Positions 42,281 through 52,599 of a stretch of 64,000 bases of DNA are shown in pieces. How positions within the stretch are numbered: position 1 is the stretch's first letter; every line of letters starts with the position of its first letter. The notes under the pieces are model-generated. The model was not told where the DNA came from, did not search any database, and worked only from the letters and a program-made list of their open reading frames with translations. The DNA is from Pictodentalium vernedei. Its lineage: Eukaryota; Mollusca; Scaphopoda; Dentaliida; Dentaliidae. The translations under genes and the position numbers were made by a program. The stretch spans positions 260,872,291 through 260,936,290 of the forward strand of contig CM062290.1 of NCBI GenBank assembly GCA_031216915.1. The letters are read 5' to 3'.

Positions 42281-43080
42281 GATTTATACATTCTCTTGTC
42301 TATCTAGTGTTACAAGAGATTCAGACTGGGGCAAACATTCGGTGGTTGACTCAGAGAGTGCCGCCGCAGTTGCCGGACCCGAGTGTGGCTGTTATGACGG
42401 TTGCCAGTCAAACAGATTGGGATATATACTGATCCCTACGGATTCGAAGTGCCAGGGTCTTTGGGTTCCGCAGTCTTTTAGCTATCAGTTTAACTTCCGC
42501 GGAATAATGTTTTTTAGGCTTGCTTTATGTCATTGCATGAACATTATTCAGAAACGCATGCCCAAATTCCTGTCCTTTAATTCGACAGTAGTGGCGTATC
42601 TCCGGAACCAGGGAGGCACTCTTTCGTTTCCGTTATTCAATTTAATGGAAAGAATCCGTTTGTTGGTTATAGTACACCAAGTTCAGTTTTGGTCCGTCAT
42701 ATTCTGGGTCGTCTGATTGTTTTATCGCACTCCCGTTCTCTTACGGGTCGCTTGTTGCTGTCAGAATGGACTCTCAACAAACAAGTATTCAATCAGATTT
42801 GCTATCTATGGGAGCGCCCAATGATGTTTTATTTATGACACAGCTTGCTATTCAATTGCTGACGTATGTGTTGGCTTGTCCAGATCTCTGAGCTAATACT
42901 GTTAACGCTCTATTGATCTATAGGACGGAATGATAGGATACGCGTATCCTCCGGCGCTGTTGTTTTAGCAGGTATTGCTAAGATAAACAACCACAATACA
43001 TTTCTGTTGATAGCATCTCTATCTTCACAGAGATCATGAGTAATTTACTCTCTTGTCTACTGTGGATCTTAACGTGAAAT
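42281..43080 (+). pseudogene. RNase H/methyltransferase-like remnant of A2; RT domain deleted
   Basis: The text passes from the gag C-terminal region (match to A1 near 20425) within about 50 bp to the RNase H region (ACAAGAGATTCAGACT, match to A1 at 21751). About 1.3 kb, including the YLDD active site, is absent. The rest keeps STVVAYLRNQGGT and IPTDSKCQGLW but is broken by frameshifts. Confidence 0.85.
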
Positions 43081-43090
43081 CTTCCTCTAT

Positions 43091-44170
43091 GTGAGGATCT
43101 TTTTTCACTGGGTAAATCGTGTCATCTTTATCACAACCAGCAAGGTCGCAACCTTCATGTATTCCGTTGTGTGGTCCGTATTGCATTGTAAGCACTGTAC
43201 TGGACGAGCTTTGGACGCGATTTCTTACTATAGGAGATCCTCTTCTTCGCTATTCTATGCGACTAAAGTGGAGGCTCTTCCGTCGTGGTGTAGGGATCAT
43301 TATGTTCATATTGTTGATCCCTCCATACTACTCATTGCTATTTTTTAGTATACTTGTTTCACAAGATCTACTGCAGCCTGTTGTTATTTAGGTTATAGGT
43401 TTATGTTACCTCATACCTATGCACTCTACGATAGTTTACAATTGAGTCTTTTGTCTCTTTATCTAAGTCAGTTAGTAACTTTTTGATAAATAGACTTAGA
43501 ATCTTTAGATTAAATTCCTATACGGATTTTAACTTCAGTTCTTATTTAGCTAAGTAATCATTTGAGCCTCTGGAAACAGTAGTTTTCAAATTCTGACCTT
43601 TTAGACAGTAATTCTGTTGGTTTCTCTTTTACTGTAGAGTCAGTGAGTTTCATGCACTATGGATGATTTTCACTTTCATAGTTTCGGAATCAATACTTCC
43701 GTTACTATTTAGGTTGGATTGTTGCATAAGAGTTAGGCTCCTATTATCCGGAACCTATTATTTTAAGGTCCTTCCGTCTTCGTATGGGCATAGGCCTTTA
43801 CTCTTTCCGGGTACAGTTTATGTATTTATAAACAGATATCTGTTTATTACAAGGGCGTAAGCTTCTTCTGTCTTTGATGTCTAGTAGAAGGACGTTACGC
43901 TCCATTTTATTGTTAATGGATTCTATTAACTAGCGTACTGCTTATGGTATATCATTGGCTTAGCAGTTGTGCTTAAGATTTCGGCTCATGAAGTAAGAGT
44001 TCTTCTACTTCTTGGGCTTACATTAATAGTGTTGCTATTATAGATTTTTGAAGGCTGCTCATTGCGCTCAGCCATCCATTCATGAATTTTATCTCAGAAA
44101 TATCGAGTCCATTTCTGGAGGCCTCTATTGTTAGGTCTATTATCTACTGCTCAGAATGTCATTCTCTTAA
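43091..44170 (+). pseudogene. Tyrosine recombinase remnant of A2
   Basis: Aligns along A1 22600-23650 but with many indels and stops. The Arg box (CAGAAGAGTCAGTGAG in A1) has become CTGTAGAGTCAGTGAG, removing one codon, and the HEVR box survives only as short text (GCTCATGAAGTAAGAG). No functional recombinase. Confidence 0.85.
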
Positions 44171-44234
44171 CAGTTGCTACTATAGCTAGGTAGGCTGTCT
44201 GTTTCGGCAGTGTCTCCGTTCGGCTGCCCTCTTC

Positions 44235-44648
44235 GCTCTGGGCTATTTGACCCAGGGCAAGAAAAAGGGGGGGGGGGGGGGAGGGTGTTCCCTTGGGTCA
44301 CCTGTTTTTACTATGAAAACAAGGGGATACCTCCTCCGGAGTTAGTAATTCTGAGCTGTTATTGGGATGGTTGTTTAGTGAGAAGTTTAAGTTTATAAAA
44401 TTCATTCAAGTCTTAGTTTTTAAAGTATAGCTTTTGAATATTGCATATGTCAACGGACATGATTATGCAATTCTCTCACACTTTTAGGAGTATAAGAGTC
44501 TCTATTCTCTAGACTTACTTTATTATTGGCTTACTTTAAAAATTATTAGTATAAGGATTATTGGATATTAATAGAGTACATGGATGTATGAAGCTCAATT
44601 TTTGGAAGGTGTTGTATCTTTCTAATTTATCATAAATAAGAAAGATAC
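44235..44648 (+). other. 3' hairpins and G-tract of A2
   Basis: GCTCTGGG...CCCAGGGC (44235-44258), a 15-G run (44267-44281), and the hairpin GTATCTTTCT...AGAAAGATAC (44614-44648). These non-coding parts are kept while the coding parts have decayed. Confidence 0.65.
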
Positions 44649-44755
44649 ATGTAAGGCCTATTACTTCTTTTCCCTACAGGGGATGACTCTATTTTATTTT
44701 ATTGAGCGTATTCCATTTTGCTCTATGTCCTTGGCCCTCCAGCCTTTTTACTATT

Positions 44756-44844
44756 CAGCTATGTCTGGGTCATTGGTACAGTATAAAAATGTTAAAAAAT
44801 TTATAGTAATTTATATATTTTTTATACTTACCAATGACCCAGAC
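44756..44844 (+). repeat. ICR of A2
   Basis: Reverse complement of the A2 left end joined to the reverse complement of its right end, with the private A2 variant CAGCTATGTCTGG. The ICR is intact, so the copy can serve as a replication template. Confidence 0.92.
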
Positions 44845-44917
44845 GGGGATGGCCCTCCCAGGAGTTGGGAACTCTTGCCTCCCCGCTGAGTACATAGCGC
44901 TTACCAGGCACTGGTTA

Positions 44918-45146
44918 TTAGAATGATAAATGGCGCCAATTTCGGAACGTCCTTGACACTGCGCATGCGCAGTAGGGGCGAAGTGTGGAGGGCCTTTCAG
45001 GACATGTTTTCTTTAGTTTTAGATGCAAATTTTGGGGATTGGGGGGCAAAATTTGTGTTTGGCCCTATATTTTAAGAGTTAGCACCAGCTATGTCTGGGT
45101 CATTGGTAAGTATAAAAAATATATAAATTACTATAAATTTTTTAAC
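44918..45146 (+). repeat. Right ITR of A2
   Basis: Mirror of 38148-38350 without mismatch in the shared part. The outer extension ends with TTTTTTAAC at 45146, the same as in A1. Confidence 0.92.
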
Positions 45147-47485
45147 TTTCCAAACCGAGAGGCTGATTTGAAGCAAATTTTATGTGAGGGCTTATTGGGT
45201 CATAAGTACCTAATTTATGCTGATTTTTTTTTTCCCGTAGCCCCATGGGAACCGCAGGAGCTAAAAATAGAAAAAAATTAAAACGCCCACATCTCCAAAA
45301 CTGCACGGCACAGAGAATTTTTATTTGGTGTGAAGCTTCCTTAGGACCAACAGAAAGAATTGGTAAAAAAAAATTGCCATCGGTTTTATCATAGGGTACA
45401 GTTTCAGGACTTTGAAAAAGTGCTGAGTCAGCACTTTTTAACACTGTAGGCAATGGGAAAAACATTAAAAAATCTTCTTCTCCAGATCCAGCAGGCAGAA
45501 TCTTTTGATATTTGGTATGCAACATTGGAGGGTGGATCTGATTCAAGTTTGTTCAAATCGGCCCTCTGGGTTCATATTTGGGCTCAGTATAGGAGCCCGA
45601 TTTCGAACTCAGTATAGGAGCCCAAATTTGAACTTACTGCATTTCAGGCAAAATTTCTTTGAAAATCTTCTTTTCAAGATCCAGCAGGCAGAATCTTTTG
45701 ATATTGGGTATGCAACATTGTGGGGTGGATCTGATTCAAGTTTGTTCAAATCGGCCCCCTGGGTTTATATTTGGGCTCAGTATAGGAGCCCAAATTTGAA
45801 CTTACTGCATTTCAGGCAAATTTCTTTGAAAATCTTCTTCTCCAGATCCAGCTTGCAGATTCTTTTGATATTTGGTATGCAACATTGCGGGGTGGATCTG
45901 ATTCAAGTTTGTTCAAATCGGCCCCTTGGGTTTATATTTGGGCTCAGTATAGGAGCCCAAATTTGAACTTAGTGCATTTCAGGCAAATTTCTTTGAAAAT
46001 CTTCTTCTCAAGATCCAGCAGGCAGAATCTTTTGATATTGGGTATGCAACATTGTGGGGTGGATCTGATTCAAGTTTGTTCAAATCAGCTCCCTGGGTTT
46101 ATATTTGGGCTCAGTATAGGAGCCCAAATTTGAACTTAGTGATTTTCAGGCAAATTTCTTAAAAAATCTTCTTCCTCAGATCCAGCAGGCAGAATCTTTT
46201 GATATTTGGTATGCAACATTGTGGGGTGGATCTGATTCTATTTTGTTCAAATCGGCTCCCTAGATTCATATTTGGGCTCACTATAGAAGCTCGAATTCGA
46301 ACTTAGTGCATTTCAGGCAAATTTCTTCAAAAATCTTCTTCTCCAGATCCTGCAGGCAGAATCTTTTGATATTTGGTATGCAACATTGTGGGGTGGATCT
46401 GATTCCAGTTTGTTCAAATCGGCCACCTGGATTCATATTTGGGCTCACTATAGAAGCCCAAATTCGAACTTAGTGCATTTCAGGCAAATTTCTTTGAAAA
46501 TCTTCTTTTCAAGATCCAGGAGACAGAGTCTTGTGATATTTGGTATGCAGCATCCTTAGGGGGGATGAGATTCAAGTTTGTTCAAGCCATGTCCCTAGGT
46601 CCATATTTGGGTTCACTGTGGGAGCTTGAATTGTAACTTTGTTCGAAATGAGGAATTTTCTTAAAAAATCTTCTTCTTCAGATCCAGCAGTCGGAATGGT
46701 TTGATATGTGGTGAGTAGCATCCTTGGAGGGGAGGGGGGATTCAAGTGTGTTAAAGCCAAGTCCATGGGTCCATATTTGGGCTCCCTGTGGGAGCCCAAA
46801 TTATAACTTAGTCAATATGAGGAATTTTTCTTTAAAAATCTTCTTCTTCAGATTCAGCAGTTGGAACGTTTTGATATTTGGCATGGAGCAACCTTATGGG
46901 GCTGAGATTCAAGTTTGTTCAAGCCAAGTCCCTTGGTTCATATTTGGGCTCACTATGGGAGCCTGAATGACAACTTAGTTCAAAATGAGGAATTTTCTTT
47001 AAAAATCTTCAGATCCAGCAGATGAATGCTTTTGATATTTTTTATGCAGCATCCTTAGGGGGGTAAGATTCAAGTTTGTTCAAGCCATGTCCCTAGGTCC
47101 ATATTTGGGCTGATTGTGGGAGCTCGAATTGTAACTTGGTTCAAAATGAGGAATTTTCTTTAAAAATCTTCTTCTTCAGATCCAGCAGTCGGAATGTTTT
47201 GATATTTGATGTGCAGAATCCTTAGGGGTGTGAGATTCAGGTTTGTTAAAGCCAAGTCCCTGGGTTCATATATGAGCTCCCTGTGGGAGCCCGAATTATG
47301 ATTTAGTTCAATATGAGGAATATTCTTTAAAAATCTTTTTTTAGATCCACTGGTCAGAATATTTGGATATTTGGTTTCAGCTTTTCTTAAGAGGAGCAGA
47401 TGCAACTTGTGGAAATCAATTCTCTGGGTTGATATGTAGGCTACCATGTCAGGTGAGCGCCCTCAGGCCCCCTGGGGCTTCTTGT
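45147..47485 (+). repeat. Hairpin-ended repeat (AGCTCACCTG type), right part
   Basis: Monomers of about 168 bp, close to line-by-line identical with 26920-29225, ending with CAGGTGAGC (47450), AGGCCCC...GGGGCTT and CTTGT. The host of A2. Confidence 0.85.
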
Positions 47486-47529
47486 TATATTTTCTATGTA
47501 GCTTTTAACAACAATGGTCATTAAGTTTA

Positions 47530-47812
47530 GTTACGTTTATTTGGGGTTTTACGTCATTTTCAACACTATGGCTATATCATGATGGTCAGTTCCCACATGA
47601 AAATTAACTTAATCCAACTGATCCACTAGGTGACCAGGCAAAACTCATCAACCACTGACAAGGAACTAACAAGCTCTTTACATAGACATCTCAATATGTT
47701 GATGATGCGAATTTCAACGTATTCGCTGCATCCAAAGATTGATATGGTTGGGTAAACAGCCAGGCAGCCGTAGCTGTGCATTAACAGCCAGGATACCAGA
47801 GGTTGTCCTATT
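47530..47812 (-). mobile_element. SINE-like repeat on the minus strand
   Basis: Read on the minus strand its 3' end is GTTGAAAATGACGTAAAACC then CCAAATAAACG, a tail type similar to that of the SINEs here (TTAAACATCAATAAA). The tRNA-like head is not clear. Confidence 0.4.
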
Positions 47813-47872
47813 ATACCCGTGAACCATGCAGGGTCAGTGGTCATTCATGTTTCATGCTGCCTCATTTCTTTT

Positions 47873-48591
47873 TATACCCCCAATTTCGAAGAAAATGGGG
47901 GTATACTGGATTACATGCGTCCGTCCATCCGTCTGTGCGTCCGAGTGTGAGTCCATCCGAGAATATTCATAACTTAAGTAAATTATTATTGTTTATAATA
48001 TGTTTGGTCATAGGTATGCCCACACTAGTTATTTTTTTTTATCACTTGTTCACTTAGAAATTGTGTCCGTCCAAGCCAAATTTTGTCTGTTCAGCCTGTA
48101 TCTCGGGTATCGAATGTTCTATTGCAATGAAATTTGCCATGAACACTGCTTATGGTATAGGCTTTAAAAAAAGGATTCAACAATATTTCTCACATTCTCC
48201 TTTTTAGAGTTATCTCCCTTTTTTGACTTAGAAATTGTAGGAAATGGACATTATTTGTCTGTTCAGCCTGTATCTCAGGTATGGGTTATCGGATGTCAGT
48301 GAAATATGGCATGCAGTTTGCCAATGACAAAGGCTTCTGCCTCATTGCATAAAACTTCCAAACACCAAGCAATTTACCATACCTTTTGACTTAGAAATTG
48401 TTGGAAATTGTTGAAAACTTTCGAAGAAAATGGGAGGCGGGGGGGTATACTGGATTGCCTCCATCCATTTGTGCATCCATCCATCAGTCCATATGAGAAT
48501 ATTCATAAATAATATTTGTTGGTCATAGGTATGCCCACACCAGGCGGTACACCATGTGGGGGTATGCACCCGACGAAAGTCCAGCTCTTGT
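47873..48591 (+). repeat. Hairpin-ended repeat (TATACCCC type) in the Harbinger accessory gene
   Basis: 5' hairpin TATACCCCC-AATTTC-GAA-GAAAAT-GGGGGTATA (47873-47905), then CGTCCGTCCATCCGTC. The 3' end is near GGGGGTAT (48559) and CTCTTG (48585-48590). A second, internal start-like hairpin lies at about 48418-48455. The flanks join in the Harbinger reading frame without duplication. Confidence 0.75.
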
Positions 48592-48795
48592 TTATATCTG
48601 CAACTGTCCGGCGGTATCCCACAGGGTTTGTAGCATTTACTTTCGCACATAGAGCTTCCCATGCTTCATTTTTCTTTGAATTTGTCACAGTAGACTTGAA
48701 TTTAAAGAAAAGCACAGATTTATGCTTTTCCACTTCAAAGCGGTTACTAGAGATATTTCTGTGACAGTAAAGTTTGGGCTTCGTTTCGACATGTC
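48592..48795 (-). pseudogene. Harbinger Myb/SANT-like protein, N-terminal part
   Basis: On the minus strand MSKRSPNFTVTEISLV begins a frame that shifts to KHKSVLFFKFKSTVTNSKKN, EAWEALCAKVNA and GYRRTVADI. This is the Trp-containing Myb/SANT-like DNA-binding domain of Harbinger accessory proteins, which helps bring the transposase to the ends. The text continues across the TATACCCC insert at 47872 (KKK, stop, GSMK). One frameshift and one stop are seen. Confidence 0.75.
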
Positions 48796-49561
48796 ACCGA
48801 CAAACCTGAACAAAAACTGATACTGGTTTTCAGGCATGGAGGTCGCATCAATCAATCCACGTGAAGTTCATGTTCATCCATGTCGATCCACTGCGGTTAT
48901 CAACTATTACGTAAATAACGTTCATGCAGATTTTTAGAAAAATAGGCATACAAGTAGTAAATCTTCAGAAGCTATATCGTCTGTAAAAGTTGTTTTTTTT
49001 TATAAATAGCTATCAAGTGTTACAGTGATATTTTCTGTTGGATGTAATACACCCTGATTGATTTCAACTTTGTTTCTTTGGAACTCTATTTCTTAACTCT
49101 AACGTAGGAAGGTCAATCTAGGACAAGCATGGGCATGCGTTGGTGAATCACATTAGGAAAATCCTAGGTTGGCCAAAAGATCTACTTATGCAAGAGCATA
49201 GGTATATCTTAGGAAAATAATTATGCTGTATTGATGAATATGGGCCCAGGTGTTTACTTCATAATCAAAAAGTAGTTAACTGGTCAAATTTGTACTGAAT
49301 GTATGGTAAATGGTTTTGTGTTCAGAAGTTGTATTCATTTAACAAAGTTATTCAATTAAAAGAGATTGAATTAAGTGGACCCCACTGTAATACTTAAATT
49401 TCATTTTTGCTGAGGTGTGGGAACTCTGAAAAATATATTTAGACTGAAAGAAAAAGTAGTGTATTATTTGGTAGGAACTTTCTGACCCTATTTTGTAAAA
49501 TGTATTTGAAACAAACTATCACTCTCTTTATCTTGACAGTTTTTGTATACAATTTTTTCAG

Positions 49562-49655
49562 AATCCACCTACCAGATGGTGATACAGATGTGATACCATT
49601 TCTTAGTAATATTGGTGTTCCAGTTTTATCTCCTACCTACACATACAACACCCAG
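49562..49655 (+). CDS. Internal exon of the GCPII/transferrin-receptor family protein
   Basis: Between CAATTTTTTCAG and a GTATGT donor the exon reads IHLPDGDTDVIPFLSNIGVP, then VLSPTYTYNTQ, after completing a split codon. The pattern GDTDVIPFLSNIGVPVLSPTYTY matches the segment of GCPII-like peptidases in which a G-x-D/F-x-x-F/LG-I/V stretch precedes the next conserved block (YPLYHT-type), which I did not find downstream in the window. It requires two bases from the preceding exon. A hairpin-ended repeat starts only 18 bp after its donor. Confidence 0.8.
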
Positions 49656-49673
49656 GTATGTGTATCCATTTTT

Positions 49674-52173
49674 AGCTCACCTGACTGAAAGTCAGGGTGA
49701 GCTATTCTGATCACTTTTCGTCCGTCGTCCATCGTGAAGGTGGTGTTTGGGCTTTTTCTCGCAAACCACTGGCCGCATATTAATGAAATTTCATGTGAGT
49801 AGGGGTTATATAAGTGGATTTTGATTTTTTGTCAAATTAGGTTTCGGCTCACATTGAGCAGAGGGATGGGGCAAAAATGCTCCAATTCTTAAAAAATCTT
49901 CTTCTCAAGAACCAGCAATAGCAGAGACTTGATATTTGGTATGCAGCTTCCTTTTGAGGTGTAGACTCAAGTTTGTTCAAGAGAAGTTGGAGGGGCTATA
50001 TTTGACGATGTTAAAGGAGGGGCAAAAATTTTGGCCCTGCCCCAAATTTCTATTTTCCAAACCGCGAGGCCGATTTGAACCAAATTTTACATGAGTGCTT
50101 ATTGGGTCATAAGTACCTAATTTATGCCAAAATTTGTTTCCCCATAGCCCCGTGGGAGCCACAGGAGCTAAAAATAGAAAAAAATGAAAACGCCCATATC
50201 TCCAAAACTACACGGCACTGAGAATTCTTATTTGTTGTGAAGCTTCCTTAGGACCAACAGAATGGAATGATCAAAAAAAATTGCCATCGGTTTTATGATG
50301 GGGTACTTTTTGGGGGGCTTTGAAAAAGTGCTGTGTCAGCATTTTTCAACACTGTGGGCAATGGGAAAAACATAAGACTACTTTTCTCCGAAACCACTGC
50401 TCCAAAAGCTTTAAAATTTCACATATAACATCTTTGTAAGATTGTTTCACATGTTTATTGAAATGAATTGCCTGGGTGGATATTTGGGCTCTCTATGGGA
50501 GCCCAAATGTTTAAATTAGTGCAGTATGAGGAGTATTTTTGAAAAATCTTCTTCAGATCTGCCAATAAGAATGTTTTGATATTTAGTATGCAGCATCCTT
50601 AGGGGGGTAAGATTCAAGTTTGTTCAAGCCATGTCCCTAGGTCCATATTTGGGCTGATTGTGGGAGCTCGAATTGTAACTTGGTTCAAAATGAGGAATTT
50701 TCTTTAAAAATCTTCTTCTTCAGATCCAGCAGTCGGAATGTTTTGATATTTGATGTGCAGAATCCTTAGGGGGGTGAGATTCAAGTTTGTTGAAGCCAAA
50801 TCCCTGGGTTCATATTTAGGCTGAAAATTTGGGGTCCCTTTGCAGACTTCGAAATTTTGGACCAAAATCCGAAAAAAAATTTTTTTGTTTTTTCTGCGTT
50901 TCGGTCAGTTTTAAGACAAAAAAAAATTATTTTTTTTTCCCCTGAAAATTTGGGATGCAGGTGGGACTTAGAAAATTTTGGAGCAAAATCGGAAAAAATT
51001 TTTTTTGGGTTTTTTCTGCGTTTCGGTCAATTTTAAAAAAAAAAAAATTTCTTCCCATGAAAATTTGGGGTCCAGGTGGGACTTAGAAAATTTTGGACCA
51101 AAATCCGAAAAAAAAATTTTTTTTGTTTTTTTATGCATTTCTGTCAATTTTAAGACAAAAAAAAAAAAAAAAATTTCCCCTGAAAATTTGGGGTGGACTT
51201 CGAAAATTTTGGACCAAAGTCCGAAAACAATTTTTTTTTTTTTTTTTCTGCATTTTCGTCAATTTTAAGACAAAAAAAAAATTTTTTTTTACCCTGAAAA
51301 TTTGGGGTCCGGGTGGAACTTACAAAATTTTGGACCAAAATCCGAAAAAAAAAATTTTTTTTGTTTTTTATGCATTTCTGTCAATTTTAAGACAAAAAAA
51401 AATTTATTTTTTTTCCCCTGAAAATTTGGGGTTCGGGTGGGACTTTGAAAATTTTGGACCAAAATCCGAAAAAAATTTTTGTTTGTTTTTTATGCATTTC
51501 TGTCAATTTTAAGACAAAAAAAAAAAATTTTTTTTTTCCCTGAAAATTTGGGGTCCGGAAGGGACTTAGAAAATTTTGAATCCAAAATCCGGAAATTTTT
51601 GGGGGGGTTTTATGCGTTTCTGTCAATTTTAAGACAAAAAAAAAAAAAAAAAAAAAAATTTTTCCCCTGAAAATTTGGGGTCCGGGTGGGACTTAAAAAA
51701 TTTTGGACCAAAATGCATTTTGAAGGATTTAGAGTGAGTACATGCACACAAAAAATTTGACTCTGACCACGCACAACTGCCCCTCACCCCATTGTGTTAG
51801 TTAGGCAATTCTTTTTCTTTGCTCCAAAATGCCTTTTGAAGGAACAAGAGTGATTACATGCGGAAAAAAATTTGACTCCTATAACCCACCCCCACCCCCA
51901 CACTCACCCAATTAAGTGGAGGGATTTTTTTGTTTGCTCCAATATGCATTTTGAAGGATTTAGAGTAATTTTGTGCAGAAAAAAATTTGACTTCTATGTC
52001 CCATGTCCCATGTCCGGTCAGTTAGGCAACAAATTTTTTTTTTTTTTTGTTCCAAAATGTGTTTGGCTGGAGTTAGAGTGATTTTATGCAGGGGAAAAAA
52101 AAATACCTGTGCCTCCCCTCCCCAACTGGGGGTGCAGGAGTATTAGCAGCACTTGACGATGCAGGCCTCTTGT
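49674..52173 (+). repeat. Hairpin-ended repeat (AGCTCACCTG type), chimeric interior
   Basis: 5' hairpin AGCTCA-CCTGACT...AGTCAGG-GTGAGCT (49674-49703). Monomers as in 26900-28900 occupy 49890-50820. Then an eight-unit array (50822-51715) and C-rich units like those near 31200. The 3' end is ...GCAGGCCTCTTGT (52173) without the usual CAGGTGAGC, suggesting that parts of two families were joined. Confidence 0.7.
50822..51715. repeat. Tandem array of eight units, 114-127 bp
   Basis: Each unit has CTGAAAATTTGGGG, GGTGGGACTTAGAAAATTTT, GGACCAAAATCCGAAAAA, a T-run, TGCATTTCTGTCAATTTTAA and an A-run. Length changes sit in the A and T runs. Lys/Phe-rich open frames here are artefacts. Confidence 0.88.
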
Positions 52174-52247
52174 TTTATATGCACTTAACTATCTGCACAC
52201 TGATGTCAAAATAGCTAAATTGTGAGTAACAAATCTTTTTCCATAAT

Positions 52248-52325
52248 TCAACTAGAAATTTAACCAAATCAGTCTTGTTTGCCAGCACTCAATGAGCTCT
52301 GTCAAGCAAAAATGAATTGGTTTTA
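52248..52325. repeat. Small hairpin element (GACAGAGCTC type)
   Basis: AACCAAATCAGTCTTGTTTG and ATGAGCTCTGTCAAGCAA, then TGAATTGGTT: outer and inner arms are self-complementary. Related copies at 5440-5485, 6143-6203 and 11974-12011, and half-copies at 8288 and 33862. Confidence 0.6.
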
Positions 52326-52381
52326 TTCATGGTTGCATTATGGGAAAAAATTGAAATTTTGATACTTCACCAGAGATTTAA

Positions 52382-52599
52382 CCCTTTGAACCCGAAAGAC
52401 TGCTTTTTCAGTCGTATCGTGATACAACCTGGATGCATAAAGTAGATAGCTACTAAGTGAATGTGTGGAGAAGACCAATCAATATTTCCAAGAGATTGCA
52501 CGTTGAAAATAGTAATTGAACTACTTCAAATAATGAATATGGACTCTTCTAATTGCTGCTATTGAACGGATATGGAAGATACCACCAGGGTTCAAAGGG
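52382..52599. mobile_element. piggyBac-like MITE, TTAA-flanked
   Basis: TTAA (52378-52381) then CCCTTTGAACCC; GGGTTCAAAGGG then TTAA (52600-52603). Perfect 12-bp TIRs and TTAA duplication; 218 bp, non-coding. Confidence 0.85.

Larger units (their letters stand above)
38148..45146 (+). mobile_element. DIRS-type element A2: intact ends, broken and RT-deleted inside, 6999 bp
   Basis: Family A element with complete left ITR, leader, ICR and right ITR, but with a duplicated and frame-broken gag, no RT domain and a decayed recombinase. The two ITRs are identical to each other over about 200 bp and differ from those of A1 at several places. That points to recent integration of an already defective element by proteins of another copy. 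Confidence 0.93.
34188..49247 (+). mobile_element. PIF/Harbinger DNA transposon, split by later insertions
   Basis: Inverted ends: GGGCCGGTATTCGTTATTG at the left, and GGGCCCATATTCATCAATA read inward from the right, both later carrying CCTAAGAT and TATG. Inside are a HARBI1-like transposase (+ strand) and a Myb/SANT-like accessory protein (- strand), the two-gene layout of this superfamily. Insertions: hAT-like 34884-36542, a hairpin-ended repeat with DIRS A2 at 37759-47485, a SINE-like stretch near 47530-47812, and a TATACCCC repeat at 47873-48591. No convincing 3-bp target duplication is seen. Confidence 0.75.

Noticed and set aside
34188-49247. 3-bp target duplication for the Harbinger element
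   Set aside because: Flanks (CA before GGGCC, AGG after GGGCCC) do not match convincingly; end positions are approximate.
50978-51670. Lys/Phe-rich open frames as genes
   Set aside because: Produced by the A-run and T-run array; they change with run length.
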